Source: Conus ventricosus (lineage: Eukaryota; Mollusca; Gastropoda; Neogastropoda; Conidae). From it: a stretch of 64,000 nucleotides of DNA. Of the stretch, positions 30,703 through 43,936 are shown in pieces (position 1 is the first letter of the stretch; each line of letters starts with the position of its first letter). The notes below the pieces were generated by a model that was not told the origin of the DNA, searched no databases, and saw only the letters and a program-made list of their open reading frames with translations. Both the position numbers and the translations under genes were made by a program. The stretch spans positions 24,090,197-24,154,196 of the forward strand of contig CM031622.1 of assembly GCA_018398815.1 (NCBI GenBank), given 5' to 3'.

Positions 30703-31677
30703 GTGGCGTGTTTATCCCATGAATCGAACCGCCAGAAATCAACTGTTATTGAAGGCATTGTGTTAAATGGCCATACAGTGTCTCTCCATGACAAGAATCC
30801 GTATATTGTCAGAGGTGGTACAGAAGAGGCGCCTGTGACAAAGCTGTTCATTTCTGACATACCCATTTCAGTGGCAGGGAATGACATTGAATCTGCTCTG
30901 GTCAGATTAGGTTGTGTTTTGAGATCTTCCCTTCTCATGGAAAAAATCCGAAATAAAGACGGTAAACTAACTCGTTTTGTGACTGGAAGACGGTTTGTCT
31001 TTATCAATACTCCCGCTGTTCCATTGGAGCGATTTATAAAGGTCGGCTCTTTCACGGCAAGACTTTATCATAAAGAACAACCAAAGGTGGTACGGAAGCC
31101 GGTGTGCTCCAGATGTTTACAGCCTGGTCATTTTTTGCACCAGTGCCAAAACATGGTTACCTGCAGAGAGTGTCATCAGAGTGGACACAGACGTGGGGAC
31201 CCGGTAGTGTGGTGCTTTTCCTGATCCTGTATCCTTGGAACCTGGTCTGGAGGAGATGACTACAGACAGCAGTAATGCGTCTTCCCCGCACTTTACCCTC
31301 TGATCCAGGACGTTGACCTTGCACCGTCTTCCTTTGATGAGACAGAGGACGTCTTTGAAGATTCTCATACAGACATTGTACCTGAGACTCAACTCACTCA
31401 GGCTGCAGATGCGGAGTTCTCTGCTATGGAAAAGGCAAAGGCAGAGGAGTTACCTCGTTCGGTGCCAGAGGACAGTAATTCAGTTACACCTCACCTTAAA
31501 TCTGGCCGGGTAAACACCGTGAAAGAAAGGGAACCAGCCCGACCTGACACCGGTTTGAATCAGGAGCAAACGGACGGGGATCCCCCAACAACAGTGAACT
31601 GGTCACATCAGTTCACACCATACTCACGCATGTCGCGTGCATCCTCCCTGCACCACTCTCAAAAAGACGTGGGTTAG
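30703..31677 (+). pseudogene. LINE C ORF1: nucleic-acid-binding protein with zinc knuckles
   Basis: Segment 30703-31224 includes an RRM-like stretch (VTKLFISDIPISVAGNDIES) and zinc knuckles CSRCLQPGHFLHQC and CRECHQSGHRRG. After a frame change, an acidic Ser/Thr-rich tail continues to about 31677. Such proteins coat the LINE RNA as a ribonucleoprotein. No ATG is clear at the start; the frame opens near 30703. The product is broken by at least one shift near 31200. Confidence 0.75.
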
Positions 31678-31794
31678 GCATGAATGTGTTCAAACATGCC
31701 TTGCCCTAACGACGACCGCTTTGGCTTTACGGACTTCGGTTTTTCGATCAATTTTCGGGTAACGGACTTTGCTATCGCATTCGGACTTCCTCAT

Positions 31795-34700
31795 GGCTTG
31801 CGACTCCAATTTGCGCCTGTTTTCGCTAAATGTACGAGGACTGCGGTCTCGTTTTAAAAGAAAAGCGTTGTTCAAATTAATTAAAGAGAGAAATATGATA
31901 TTATATGTTTACAGGAGACTTACATCACAGAAGATGTACATGATCAATGGAAAAAAGAATGGGGTACAGGGGAATTTCTATGTAACACTTTCACAGCACA
32001 TAGTTGTGGACAGGTAATCTTGTTCCGTAAAAACGTAGTTGACAGTTACGTAATGCTACACAGCTCAAGAAGAATTTTGGCCGTTGAAGTGGAAATATCA
32101 CAGAGAAAGACAGTAGTTTTAAATATTTATGCTCCTAATACTGCTCAAGAGAAAACGTTATTTTTTGAAGAATTAGAAAACGTAATGTCAAATATAATTT
32201 CAGATAATATATTAGTGTGTGGTGATTTTAATTGTGTGTTAGATAATGATTTAGATATTGTTTCGGGGAAAAACATACAGATAACGCAGTACAGAGATTC
32301 AGTGACTGGGTAGCAAACCATAACTTGTTTGATGGTTGGCGGTTATTCATCTGAAGGAAAAAGAATTTACCTGGAGCAAAAAGTCACCATTTATTGCAAG
32401 ACGACTCGATTATATCTTTATGAGTTCTGAACTTTTCGACAAAACGTTGGAATGTAACATTCACTCTATGCCTTCCACTGACCACAGAGCATGCTCTATT
32501 ACCGTGAAATTTTCTAGTATAGAAAGAGGCCCTGGATTGTGGAAGTTTAATAATTCATTACTAAACGATCTAGAGTTTGTAAATGAAATGAATGCTTTAA
32601 TAGATGATCACATTTCATACGTAAATGAACATTCTGACTTTCAAATGGAATGGGAAGTTCTGAAAATAAAGATTAAAACTTTTTCTATGAACTATAGTAA
32701 ACACAAAAGTATGGTAAGAAAAAATACGTTGATAGATTTATATAATAAATTAAACGAGGTAGATGTTCAGCTTTCATCTGAGCCAGACTGTATTCTGGCG
32801 CAGAGTGAACGCACACATTTGGCACAGAAAATTGAAATACTGGAAAATTATAAGGCACGTGCTGCACAGGTCAGAGCAAGAGTAAAATGGGTAGAAGAAG
32901 GGGAGAAAAATACAAATATTTTCTCAGTCTTGAAAAATCAAGAGCTAATTCTAAAATAATGGAAGGTGTTTTAGATAAAAATAATGTATTAAGAACTAAT
33001 CAGACCGAGATATTAAAAGTTCAAAAGATTTCTTTGCTGGTTTGTACACAAAGAAACTGTCATATGCTAACATGTCTGAGCAAATAGATAACTTTTTGGC
33101 AGACGCAAGTGTTCCTCATATTTCTGAGATTCAGAAAATTAGTTGTGAAGGTACGGTGACAGAAGACGAACTCCTTGACGCACTAAAAAATTTAAATAAT
33201 GGAACATCACCAGGTTGTGACGGTATTACGGTCGAGTTTTTTAAAGTCTTCTGGCAACACATAAAAACATTGCTCACTCTGACTTTTAACGCCGCTTTTG
33301 ATAAAGGATCACTTTCACTACACAAAGAAAAGCAGTTATTACTTTATTACATAAAGGTAAGGATCTACCGAGGAATGAGTTAAAAAACTGGAGACCTATA
33401 TCTCTGACAAATACTGATTATAAACTCTTGGCCAAATGCTTAGCTAACCGTTTGGGGCAGGTAATACAAGATGTTGTTGACGAAGATCAAGTGGGGTATA
33501 TTAAAGGGCGGCACGTAGGGACATTAGTTAGGCAAATTGATGATGTAATTGAGCAACTGAATGCAAATAATAAACCTGGTGTGCTACTCAGTATTGACTA
33601 CACTCAAGCATTTGATCGTATTTCAAAAGACTTCATGATAACCGCATTTAAAAAATTTGGTTTCGGGATGGATTTTATTAAATGGGTTGAAGTAATAATG
33701 AAAAATACTACGAGTTGTGTGAATTACTGTGGCTGGATATCCGACTATTTTCCGGTAGAAACAGGAATTCGTCAAGGTTGTCCATTTTCACCGTTGGCCT
33801 TTGTAACTGCCATAGAAATTTTAGCAATAAAAATAAGAAACTGTCGTAATATTAAAGGGATTGATTTATGGAGATCTGGTAACAATGTTTTGGCTACTTT
33901 AATTAAACTTGCACTTTATGCGGATGATATAACTTTATTTCTGAAGGATGAGCATGACATGCTGCATGCACTCAACATATTATTTGACTTTTCATTGTTT
34001 TCAGGATTGGAGATAAATCGTCACAAGACAGTGGCAATGTGGTTAGGAAGTAAAAAACATTGTGAAGATGCATGGTATGGAATTTCTTGGAAAAACAGAT
34101 TAAAAATTCTTGGAGTTTATTTTGTCAGTGATAGATGTGCTTCTTTGGTAATGGAAAACTGGCTGCAAAGAATCGATAACATAAAAAGAATTATTCATTC
34201 TTGGGAAAAACGAAATTTAAGTGTAATGGGTAAAGTACATATTATAAAGACATTTTTGATATCTCAATTAGTCTACGTCATGCAGGCGTTAGTAATTCCA
34301 GACAATGTGCTTATAGAAATCAATAGAATACTTTTCAGGTTTCTATGGCGTAAGCAAAACTGTAATAAAAGAGCGTATGAAAAAGTTAAGAGAAATATTA
34401 TGTGTAAAGAATTTGAACAGGGAGGTTTGAAAATGATAGATGTCAGACAAATGCAGTCAGCGTTTCTTCTGCAATGGGTAATACGTTTGTGGAGAGCCGG
34501 AGAAAATGAGAAGTGGTCCTTTATTCCGAAAAAGATTTTTGCTCCGTTTGGCAGTAATTACGTGTGCTTCTATGCAAATGTTAATAGTGCTGTGCTTAAA
34601 GGTTTACATTTAGTTAATTCTTTTTTCTGGAAAACAGTGTTAAAAACATGGTTAGATCTTAATAAGCATGATGGATCTTTAGCATGTTCTTCTCTTTTGT

Positions 34701-35505
34701 GGAACAACTGTGGCATTATATATCGGGGAAATGTTCTTTTCTTTCCCGATTGGATTCGAGGTGGTATACTGATAGTTCAGGATATGTTTGGTGCCAATGG
34801 AATGTTATCTTTGCCTGAAATATGTAATAGGATTGGAGACTCACCCTCCAGAACACTCGAATATAATGTAGTAACCGCTGCTGTCCGACACTATGTTTCA
34901 AGTATAAGTGAAGAAGATCAGTATAACAGTGTTTTTTCAGATCCCCTCTCTTTTGTGGTAAGAAATTGATAACCTGTAAAGAATTTCGGAAAACAATAGG
35001 TATGTTGCAAAAATCGGAACCCTGTGCCTTTAGCTTTTGGAAAAAACAAATTTGGTATAGAATTAAACAAGAATATTTGGCAGATCCCTGTTTGTGTACA
35101 AAAGAAACACGACTGAGAGTGCTGCAGTGGAAAATTTTGCATAACATTTATCCCACTAATATTATGTTATGCAAGATGAAAATACGTGATGATAAAAAAT
35201 GTTCTTATTGCACTGACGAAATCGATTTTATCGAGCATTTCTTCTATGAATGTCCAACTGTTAGATACTTCTGGAAATACATTTGTCAATTTATACTAGT
35301 ACAGTGCGACATTAATGTATCCTTATCTCTGGTTGATGTTCTGTTTGGAAAGCAAAAGAGCATCGATATCGATGCAGTGAACCTAAAGAAAATTAATTAT
35401 ATAATTTTGATAGCAAAAATGTGTGTAAGTATTGCTAAAAAGACTGAATCAAAATTACCAATGTCCATGATATTTGAAAATCAGTTAAGATATCGGAAAA
35501 TTTAG
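31795..35505 (+). pseudogene. LINE C ORF2: endonuclease and reverse transcriptase, frameshifted
   Basis: Endonuclease pieces: LRLFSLNVRGLRSRFKRKAL (31811), VLNIYAPNTAQEK (32118), LVCGDFNCVLDND (32215) and PSTDHRACS (32474). RT is a long intact frame at 33428-34969 (513 residues) with GYIKGRH, LLSIDYTQAFDRIS, GIRQGCPFSP and LALYADDITLF, so the catalytic aspartates are present. The C-terminal part at 34966-35505 has CSYCTDEIDFIEHFFYECP, a zinc-binding domain typical of these LINEs. Breaks lie near 31900-32020, 32320, 32950, 33360 and 34966. The RT core looks young; the broken endonuclease half may reflect assembly indels. Confidence 0.85.
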
Positions 35506-35508
35506 CAT

Positions 35509-36018
35509 AAATCACATACAAAGGAAAGAAAACCTACTGCGAATGCCTTCTGGAACAGAAAGTTTGGTATTGACTTAGACAAATCCACATGGTGTCGAGT
35601 CACAGACGTTACAAAAGAGGTAAGACTTCGAGTTCTCCACTGGAAAATACGACACAATATATATCCTACTAATATCATGCTTAGTAAAATGAAAATAAAA
35701 GAGTCAAACAAATGCTCGTACTGTCCTAACACAACTGATTTCATTGAACACTTTTCTGTGAGTGTCCAATCGTCAACAATTTTTGGAGATTTATTGAGCA
35801 AAAAATTTACTTAGAAAACACATGCTCATATTAAATTATCAAACACAGATGTATTGTTTGGCATCAGTAAATCGATTGTTTCGAAGACAAATTATCAATG
35901 TATCAATTTTATCATATTATTGAGTAAAATGTGTATTAGTATTTTCAAAAAGAGGAACACGGGTATCCCTCTGCAACTAATTTTTGAGAAAGAGTATAAT
36001 GTCCGAAGGGGGGTGTAA
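35509..36018 (+). pseudogene. Second LINE C-related fragment: C-terminal domain only
   Basis: Directly after LINE C, the sequence again encodes the ORF2 C-terminus in shifted frames: VRLRVLHWKIRHNIYPTNIM, then CSYCPNTTDFIEHF. It is clearly homologous to 35110-35290 but diverged, so it is a different subfamily member. It is either a 5'-truncated insertion into which LINE C inserted, or a tandem arrangement. Confidence 0.8.
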
Positions 36019-36710
36019 AAGGAAAACTTCCCTGGGTGAGCGAGAGAGTGTGAGTCTCAATATGCTTGGTGGGAGGGGGGGGGGAGGGGGGAGGGAGGAG
36101 TGAAGGAAAAAAAATACATTGTTCATGCGTTTAATATGAAAAGAGGTGTGGGAGAGGGGGGGGGGGGGGAGAGGATCTCTGCGGGAGAGTTGCGGGGTAG
36201 GGGAGGGGGAGGGTCCGGTTATCTGGGGCGGGGGGACTGGAGGGGGGGGGGAGTGAGGGAATACAAATATGCCTGTTGTCTCACTTCCTGGATTTCCTCG
36301 TGTCTTCCTTGCGGACCTTTCATTTCGCTGTAGGGTTGGCTTCATCGGGGAACATCCAATTGGTGAGACGACACATAACAGGCTTCTTAATTTCATCTCT
36401 ACGACTCCGTTTCTTCCTACCTGTCTGTCTGCTCTTTGTCTGTCTGACGGTCTGTCTGTCTGTTGCTCACCACCGCCGCCGCCCCTCTCTTTTTTTTTTT
36501 CTCTTTTTCCGGGGGATGGTGGTGGTGGTGTGTGGTGTGAGTATTGCTCACGCACTTCGGTAGAGAGATTGAGGGGAAGGCCGGAAAATTTGGACCCAAG
36601 ATATCCTTTCAGGTGTGCACAAAAACGGGATGGGGGGGGGGGGGGGTGATGGACGTTTGGGGAGGGGGGGACGATAGGGAGAGGGAAAGAAAAACTCCTA
36701 AGTCTTTTTC
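36019..36710. other. G-rich low complexity and a diverged duplication
   Basis: G-rich stretches at 36068-36250. Sequence at 36290-36440 is related to 36716-36850 (shared TTTCGCT, TTGGCT and CCAATTGGTAAGACGA-type blocks), indicating an old duplication. Confidence 0.65.
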
Positions 36711-36849
36711 ATGCGTATAGGCTTTCCCTTGTCTTCCTTGTCTTTCTTTTCGCTATAAGGCTGGCTGTATCGCGGAATAGCCAATTGGTAAGACGATTTG
36801 GAACAAATTTTACATTTATTGCTACGATGCCGTCTCTTTCTGTCCGCTT

Positions 36850-38100
<1,251 letters not shown>

Positions 38101-38760
38101 CCTTGAAGAATGATGGATTGACATTGTGTTACTGAAGATCTGTATGAATACTTTTCTAAGTTTTCCTTGAAGAGTGATGGATTAAAGGAGTTGTTTTGTT
38201 AATGAATATTTTTATGAACACTATCCAAGAAAACCTGTCTTGCCCCATTCACGACATGATAGATTGACATTGTTTTGTTCTGAATATCTTTATGAATAGT
38301 GTCCTTAGTTTCCTTCGAGAGTGATGGATTAATGCTGTTTTGTTAGCGAGTACCTTTGTGTAGACTATCCAAAAGAAAAATCCACTCTGTCCAGTTCACA
38401 TTCACAACATGATAGATTGACGTTGTTGTGTTCAGAAAATTGAAATGAAATGAGGCAGGGAACAGTAAACAATAAACAAGTAGGGTAACTCTCGCTCCGA
38501 TAAGAAAACCTAACTCAGAGTAACTTTTCTTCATGACTGGCACAGCCTTTTATAGTGAGTTAGGTTTTCTTATGGGAGCAAGAGTTACCCTACTTGTTTA
38601 TTGTTTGTTGTGTGAGTAAAAACCTTTGTGCAAACTCCTCTCTGTCCAATTCACAACATGATGGAATGACATTTTTTTGTTAGTGAATACCTTTGTGTGC
38701 ACAATCCTAAAATATCCTCTCTGTCCAATTCACAACATGATGGAAAGAGAACAGTATTTT
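38101..38760. repeat. Diverged tandem repeat, about 75-110 bp
   Basis: Units share TCCAATTCACAACATGATGG and TTGTTTTGTTAGTGAATA-like blocks, with a foldback inside. Confidence 0.7.
38466..38609. repeat. Foldback inverted repeat, about 50-bp arms
   Basis: AACAATAAACAAGTAGGGTA through AAACCTAACTCA (38467-38518) returns inverted at about 38557-38607, with a central spacer of about 38 bp. It may be a small MITE or foldback element. Confidence 0.85.
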
Positions 38761-38844
38761 AACCAATCCTGACTCCACTTGCTCAACCACCGTGTTTTTT
38801 TTGGGCGAAAGTGGCCTTAAAGCCGCCTTTTCCTGTGGCGGAAG

Positions 38845-38965
38845 AGAGAGAGAGAAATCACCGGCAGACAGACAGAGAAGAGAGAGAGAGACAGACAGAC
38901 AGACAGAGAGGCGGGCAGAACACACACAACCACACACACACACACACACACACACGCAAGCGCAT
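38845..38965. repeat. GA, CAGA and CA microsatellite
   Basis: Compound dinucleotide and tetranucleotide run. Confidence 0.95.
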
Positions 38966-39059
38966 ATTATGTTCTCTGACAAGTAAGACGTCAATAACCA
39001 AAAAATAACGATTATCTACAAAACAAACATACTGTGCAGGGTTATCCGTTTTCAATACT

Positions 39060-39754
39060 AATTTACTATAACTTTTCAGATTTCAGTTTTTGTTTTAATC
39101 CTATGTTTTTCCTGATCATTTTCAATAACATCATTTTCGCGCAAACATTCTTCAAATGAGTCTCTGTCTTTCATGTGAAATAAAACTACAGTCTTTAACT
39201 GTTCTCTAAAGTCTTTTAAAAACCGAGTTATATTTTTGGCATAAAATCCACACACTATCCCGCATGTCTTCCACTGAAAGCCAGTTTTGACAAAGTATTT
39301 CTTTTTTTTAACTATGTCTCTTTCTGCCGAACAGTCATCTATAATAAATAGTGTTTGCGTTCCTTCAAACAGTCTATAAAACTGTCTAAAACACTCACTC
39401 AGTTTTATTGCTAGGATTAACTAAATATATGTCATCATCTGCCCATATAAACCTTCTATCATGATATGCTTTGTTCCCATTTAATGTGTTGGGCAGAAAA
39501 TCACAATATGATTAAAATTATAACGATAAACTGTTTGTAACAGGTTCGAGGAATAAATTTTATTGTTTTTCCACAACCAGTTTGCCCACAAATCAATGAG
39601 CAATGAGGTGTTTTTGTCATAAAGTTTAACTGCTCCATAGTTTTATAGCAGAATTTAATCTAATCCAGTTATTATTTTTATCATACTCTCTGTCAAAACT
39701 TGTTCAGTATAATAAAACCCTACGAGGCCTAAATGTGTAAGATTAATCCAATTC
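39060..39754 (-). pseudogene. Decayed P-loop ATPase, packaging-ATPase-like, cut by the gap
   Basis: On the minus strand 39587-39564 encodes GQTGCGKT, a Walker A motif, and further downstream about 39356-39326 encodes TLFIIDDCSA, a Walker B-like motif. Later pieces look like the remainder of the domain (FHMKDRDSFEECLRENDVI, about 39170-39110). Several frame breaks and stops lie between. The motif order and spacing suggest an A32-type DNA-packaging ATPase of Polinton/Maverick or related large mobile DNA, but this is inference. The N-terminal side runs toward the gap. No other genes of such an element are seen in the flanks. Confidence 0.6.
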
Positions 39755-39854
39755 NNNNNNNNNNNNNNNNNNNNNNNNNNNNNNNNNNNNNNNNNNNNNN
39801 NNNNNNNNNNNNNNNNNNNNNNNNNNNNNNNNNNNNNNNNNNNNNNNNNNNNNN
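39755..39854. other. Assembly gap (100 N)
   Basis: 100 unknown bases. A frame drawn through it is meaningless. Confidence 1.
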
Positions 39855-40430
39855 TGTTGATTCACTTAGGCGTTTGTTGTTGTGTAGGGTCGCGGCTGAC
39901 GGCCAGTCATCAAGTGACGTCTCGGGTTTTCGGTTCTACCGACGCTGGGTTTGTAACAGGTGTGGCAAAACCCGTTTTTGTTCTTTCTAAATTCTTCCGG
40001 GACTTTTTTTGGAAAAATGATTACCATACTGTAGTTATATCGACTTGGCTAGACCTGTGTTGTAACAAATTTCGAAAATCTCTAATGTAGACCTTTAAGT
40101 AGAGCACAAGGATAACGGGACATTCAAAAACAACCTGGCAGTAAGCCCCATATGCATGTAACTCGTGCACAATAAAGACAAAAAGAAAGCGATAAAATAG
40201 CCAACCCCGCTTGAATAACAATAATTGTCTTGATATTGCGCTAATTTTTTCGGCCGAAACTACAGCGTTAGTAACGCAAAAAATTGTTGTACAAAGCATG
40301 TAAGTGCTTGCACCAAAGAGTGGAACTTCTCCATGATCCACGATCTTTCTACAAAAAAAAAAGTTTTTCAGAGAGTCAAGTCTTCAGTTTTCATGATCAT
40401 ATTTCATAATACCAACCAGCATGCAATGTT
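39855..40430. other. Unannotated spacer
   Basis: No gene or repeat was recognised. Confidence 0.6.
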
Positions 40431-40434
40431 TATG

Positions 40435-40585
40435 GACCGTCACTTTCAAGGTCTTTAGGACGTTCATCATTCCAAGGTCTTATCGGACCGTCACCATTCA
40501 AGGTCTTATAGGACGTCACATTCAAGGTCTTATAGGACGTCACCATTCAAGGGTCTTATAGGTCCGTCGCCATTCACAGAAAAAA
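40435..40585. repeat. About 33-bp minisatellite, five copies
   Basis: Copies of a unit with TTCAAGGTCTTATAGGAC and CGTCACCA. Confidence 0.85.
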
Positions 40586-40854
40586 AAGGTGTGGGACCGT
40601 GTCCTAATGTATGAAAAATCCTGGGGAAATAAAAAGGACAAGTATTCTACTCAAAAGGAATTTAAGGGCCACACAGTTCATTAACTCCCAATATAACCTC
40701 TTATAGTCCGACAGCTGATAAATCAACCAACAAACATTTAATTCATTCATTTGATTCAGCGATTGGACAACAAATTTAATCTTCGATGTGCAAATCAATT
40801 ATCGCGGGAAATTTATTTGACATGGAACTCCCATTTTGCAATTCAGAACAAACC

Positions 40855-40881
40855 GGGGGGGGGGGGGGGGGGGGGGGGGGG
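40855..40881. repeat. Poly-G tract
   Basis: About 25 G at the edge of the Tc1-like element. Confidence 0.95.
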
Positions 40882-41059
40882 TAACTGTCAGAATGGTCAA
40901 GAGTCAATTATCGTGTGTGGACCGCCATTGGCCGTTTGATGCAGTCAAAGGCAGCGCTGTTCATGGATCTACAAATCTGGCAGGGTGTTATGAGGGATCG
41001 CCTCGCAATCACTGCTCCAGATTTCCTGAACAGGACGTCGAGTTTTGGGTGCCAGGAGG

Positions 41060-41720
41060 AGTGGTTGTTGCGTGTACGACGGCCGCAAGACCATCCAAAG
41101 ATGTTAGATGGGGTTCAGTTTCGGCTGTGTGCGGGCAGGCACATCTCCATCCTGGTGACCTTGCTGTACTGCGGAGTGAATGTTCTGTTCGACCCGAGCT
41201 CTGTGCGGCCTGGCGTTATCGTCCTGTAGTATGGCTCTGGTCCATGGCCTGCAAAGCTGGTACAGTGATTGGCATCCTCGAATGTCGTCCCTTGTAGGCT
41301 ACACGGTATGGAGCTTGGGCACTGTGCTGGGGTGTCTTTGATGGAAGACTGAAGCCCACCCCACACCATAAGGGACCCCTCCACCATATGCGGTCGTGCT
41401 CAAGACATCAATGGCGCCATTGAAGCGCTCTCCAAACACGCCTCCAGGCGCGATTCCTGCGTCGTTGGAAGGACTGGGTTGTAGCGGGATTTCATCAGAA
41501 TAAGTAGCACCCCGGGACCACTGCGTTGGCTCTTGTCCAGGCCATGGTGTCGTGAGCCCTAAGCCAGACGAACAGCACGGTGTGCTCTGGTCAGTGGATA
41601 CGGTCGCAAGGCTCATCGCTTGACCGCATGTTGGCCTCACGCAGGCGGTTGCGAACAGTCTGGTCGCCTGACGAGGACGTTACTGGCTGCTCTCTGCTCT
41701 GCCCCCTAGCACGTTGGCCG

Positions 41721-41755
<35 letters not shown>

Positions 41756-41950
41756 GTGGCGGTTCTAATGCGCAGTGCCGGCCAGGGTGATGAAGCGATC
41801 CTGTCGTCTGTTGGTTGCTTGGGGGGTAAGGTCTGCGTGATTCTTGAACTTTCCCATAGTTGTTGTTCCGGTCTCTCAGTCTTGTATGACATAATGTCGT
41901 TACTCTAAGTCGTCTGCCAATTCTCGGACCGCCCACTCCTTCTTGTAGCC
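41060..41950 (-). pseudogene. Tc1-like transposase remnant
   Basis: Fragments of the HTH domain and the DDE catalytic domain lie in different frames. DDNARPH at 41223-41203 is the hallmark of the second D. The third catalytic residue region downstream (around 41060) is unclear. At least three frameshifts plus the homopolymer interruption make it non-functional. It would cut and paste the element at TA sites in its active form. Confidence 0.75.
41719..41755. repeat. Poly-C tract
   Basis: About 34 C interrupting the transposase remnant. Confidence 0.95.
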
Positions 41951-42280
41951 CTGGCCTCAGCCATCCACTCTCCTCAGCCCGTCACTTAGTTTCGCGTCTC
42001 GGTGGCATGTTTGAACACACCCCAGAAGCGGCCCTTTACAATGCACTGGTCAGCGAATCAGCGTTGACCAGTGGTCATTAATGGTTCGGCTTGGTCTTGT
42101 GCATAATGCAGTTTTAGACTGCCGAACACTGCTGCGCCAGCTAGGCGCACTCAAATTGCGTCCTTTTTCCTCATGGTTTTTGAGCTTCTTTTGGGACCAG
42201 GGTACTGCGTTGACACTGATTCGAATGGACACACATTGACTATAATCCAGTGTTCTGTGAAGCACTTGTCACACTTTGAG

Positions 42281-42970
42281 AAATAAATTGGCCATAAAAC
42301 ATTTCATGTTTTATGCTACGCTGTTTTATTGTAATCCCATTATCAAACAATGTATGTGGCCTTAAATTCTTTTGAGTTAGTTTATAACAGAAATAGGTTA
42401 CCACTTTGTAACATGACAGTTTACCTGGACATTCTGAAATATCGTATGGCTACGACGTGCTGTGGCTGTTGTTGGCAGCTGTTTCTGCTTAATTTAACTT
42501 GCCCAGGACTAAAAAAAAAATTAAAAAAGAAGACAATTAATTCATAAATGCAGTGGTCGCCACACACACACACGCACACACCAGAGGGAACAATGAGATA
42601 CACAAGTCAGTCAGTCAGTCAATCCCTTGACGCTTGGGTCGTTGGGAAGGACTGTGTTTAAGCAGCCGAACACACACACACAACAATCATGAACACACTG
42701 GACAAATTGCACGCGGCACGCTCGCCACGCACACACACACGCACACTCACACACACACACTTAAGAGTTCTAGGAGAAGAATGGACAACCTGTAGTCACT
42801 CGGATAGTGTTCACAATTTACTACTGACATCAGACATTACAACACTAACATCTGGATGCCATAAAAACTTTCGTCAGAACAATATCAAAAACTATATAGG
42901 GACTCGTAAAACAAAGACAGGCAAAAATGGATCTATCACATGACAAAACTCTGAAAAAACAATGCATGAG
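42281..42970. other. Unannotated spacer with CA tracts
   Basis: Short CA runs near 42563 and 42728. No gene was recognised. Confidence 0.6.
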
Positions 42971-42974
42971 AGTT

Positions 42975-43872
42975 AAAACAAAACAGACTCTATTATAAAG
43001 ATGGCCTGTCACGGAGTGTGAAGAAACACAGGAACACTATAAGAAGGCGTCACAGAGAGTGACAGATATACAGACACTATAAAGGAGCAGTATCACGAGA
43101 GTGATAGAAAAAAGACCGCTATATAAAGAGCAGTCACAGAGAGTGACAGAAAACATACCGCTTATAAAGAAGGCTAGTCACGAGAGTGGAAAGAAAACCG
43201 ACCACTATAAAGAATGCAGTCACAGAGAGTGACAGAAACAGACCACTATAAAGAGGGAGTCACAGAGAGTGAAAGAAAAACAGCACTATAAAGATGGACA
43301 GTCACAGGAGAGTGAAAGATAAAACAGACCACTATAAAGAAGGCAGTTACACAGAATGAAGAAAACAGGACCAACTATAAAGAGGGCAGTCCAGAGAGTG
43401 AGAAAAAAGACCATATAAAGAAGGCAGTCACAGAGAGTGACAGAAATCAGACCACTTATTAAAGAAGGCAGTCCCACAGAGACGTGAAGATAACAGACCA
43501 ACATATAAGAGAAAAGGCAGTCACAGAGTGTGATAGAAAATACAGACCCTATAAAGAAGGCAGTCACAGATGAGTGAAAGAAACAGTCCACTATAAAGAA
43601 GAGTCACAGAGAGTGATAGAAATAACAGACCACTATAAATGAAGGGCAGTCACAGAGAGTGACTCAGAAAACAAGACCACAATAAAGAGGCAGAGTCACA
43701 GAGAGTGAAAGAAAACAGACCACTTTAAAGAAGGAGTCGCATGAGTGTGAAAGAAAACAGTCCACTATAAACAGAAGGCAGTCACAGAGATGTCAAAGGA
43801 AACAGACCACATAAAGAAGGCGTCAGACTAAAGGAAACAGACACACTATAAGAAGGGCAGTCACAGAAGTGA
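42975..43872. repeat. About 42-bp minisatellite, about 20 noisy copies
   Basis: The unit contains CACTATAAAGAAGGCAGTCA and CAGAGAGTGAAAGAAAACAG. Copies differ by many single-base indels. Confidence 0.95.
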
Positions 43873-43873
43873 A

Positions 43874-43936
43874 AGATATGATAAGATAATATTGCTTATA
43901 GCCCAGGCGACGCAAAGGGCCACATCAGGGCTGTGA
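43874..43936 (-). mobile_element. 3' tail of a LINE A relative
   Basis: The minus strand reads CACAGCCCTGATGTGGCCCT, then GGGCTATA and (ATCTT)n-like sequence, matching the LINE A tail at 2429-2484. Only the tail is present. Confidence 0.8.

Larger units (their letters stand above)
30690..35508 (+). mobile_element. Tx1/L1-like non-LTR retrotransposon (LINE C)
   Basis: ORF1 with CCHC knuckles (30703-31677) is followed by a frameshifted ORF2 with endonuclease, RT and a C-terminal Cys-rich domain (31795-35505). The RT motif style (GYIKGRHVGTLVRQIDDVIE and GIRQGCPFSPLAFV) fits the L1/Tx1 branch. No RNase H is present. The 5' limit is uncertain because the sequence upstream is microsatellite. Its AT-rich codon use differs from LINEs A and B, indicating a separate lineage. 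Confidence 0.88.
40882..42280 (-). mobile_element. Decayed Tc1-like transposon (minus strand)
   Basis: Minus-strand coding pieces match a Tc1/mariner transposase in order. At 41900-41760 lies the end of the helix-turn-helix region (RIRTAT). Near 41375 is GSLMVWGGL. At 41223-41203 is DDNARPH, around the second catalytic aspartate. Frames shift repeatedly and a poly-C run (41720-41753) interrupts the DNA-binding half. Inverted ends were not found, so the limits are approximate. Confidence 0.75.

Noticed and set aside
39733..39990. Open frame across the second gap
   Set aside because: It spans 100 unknown bases and has no independent support.
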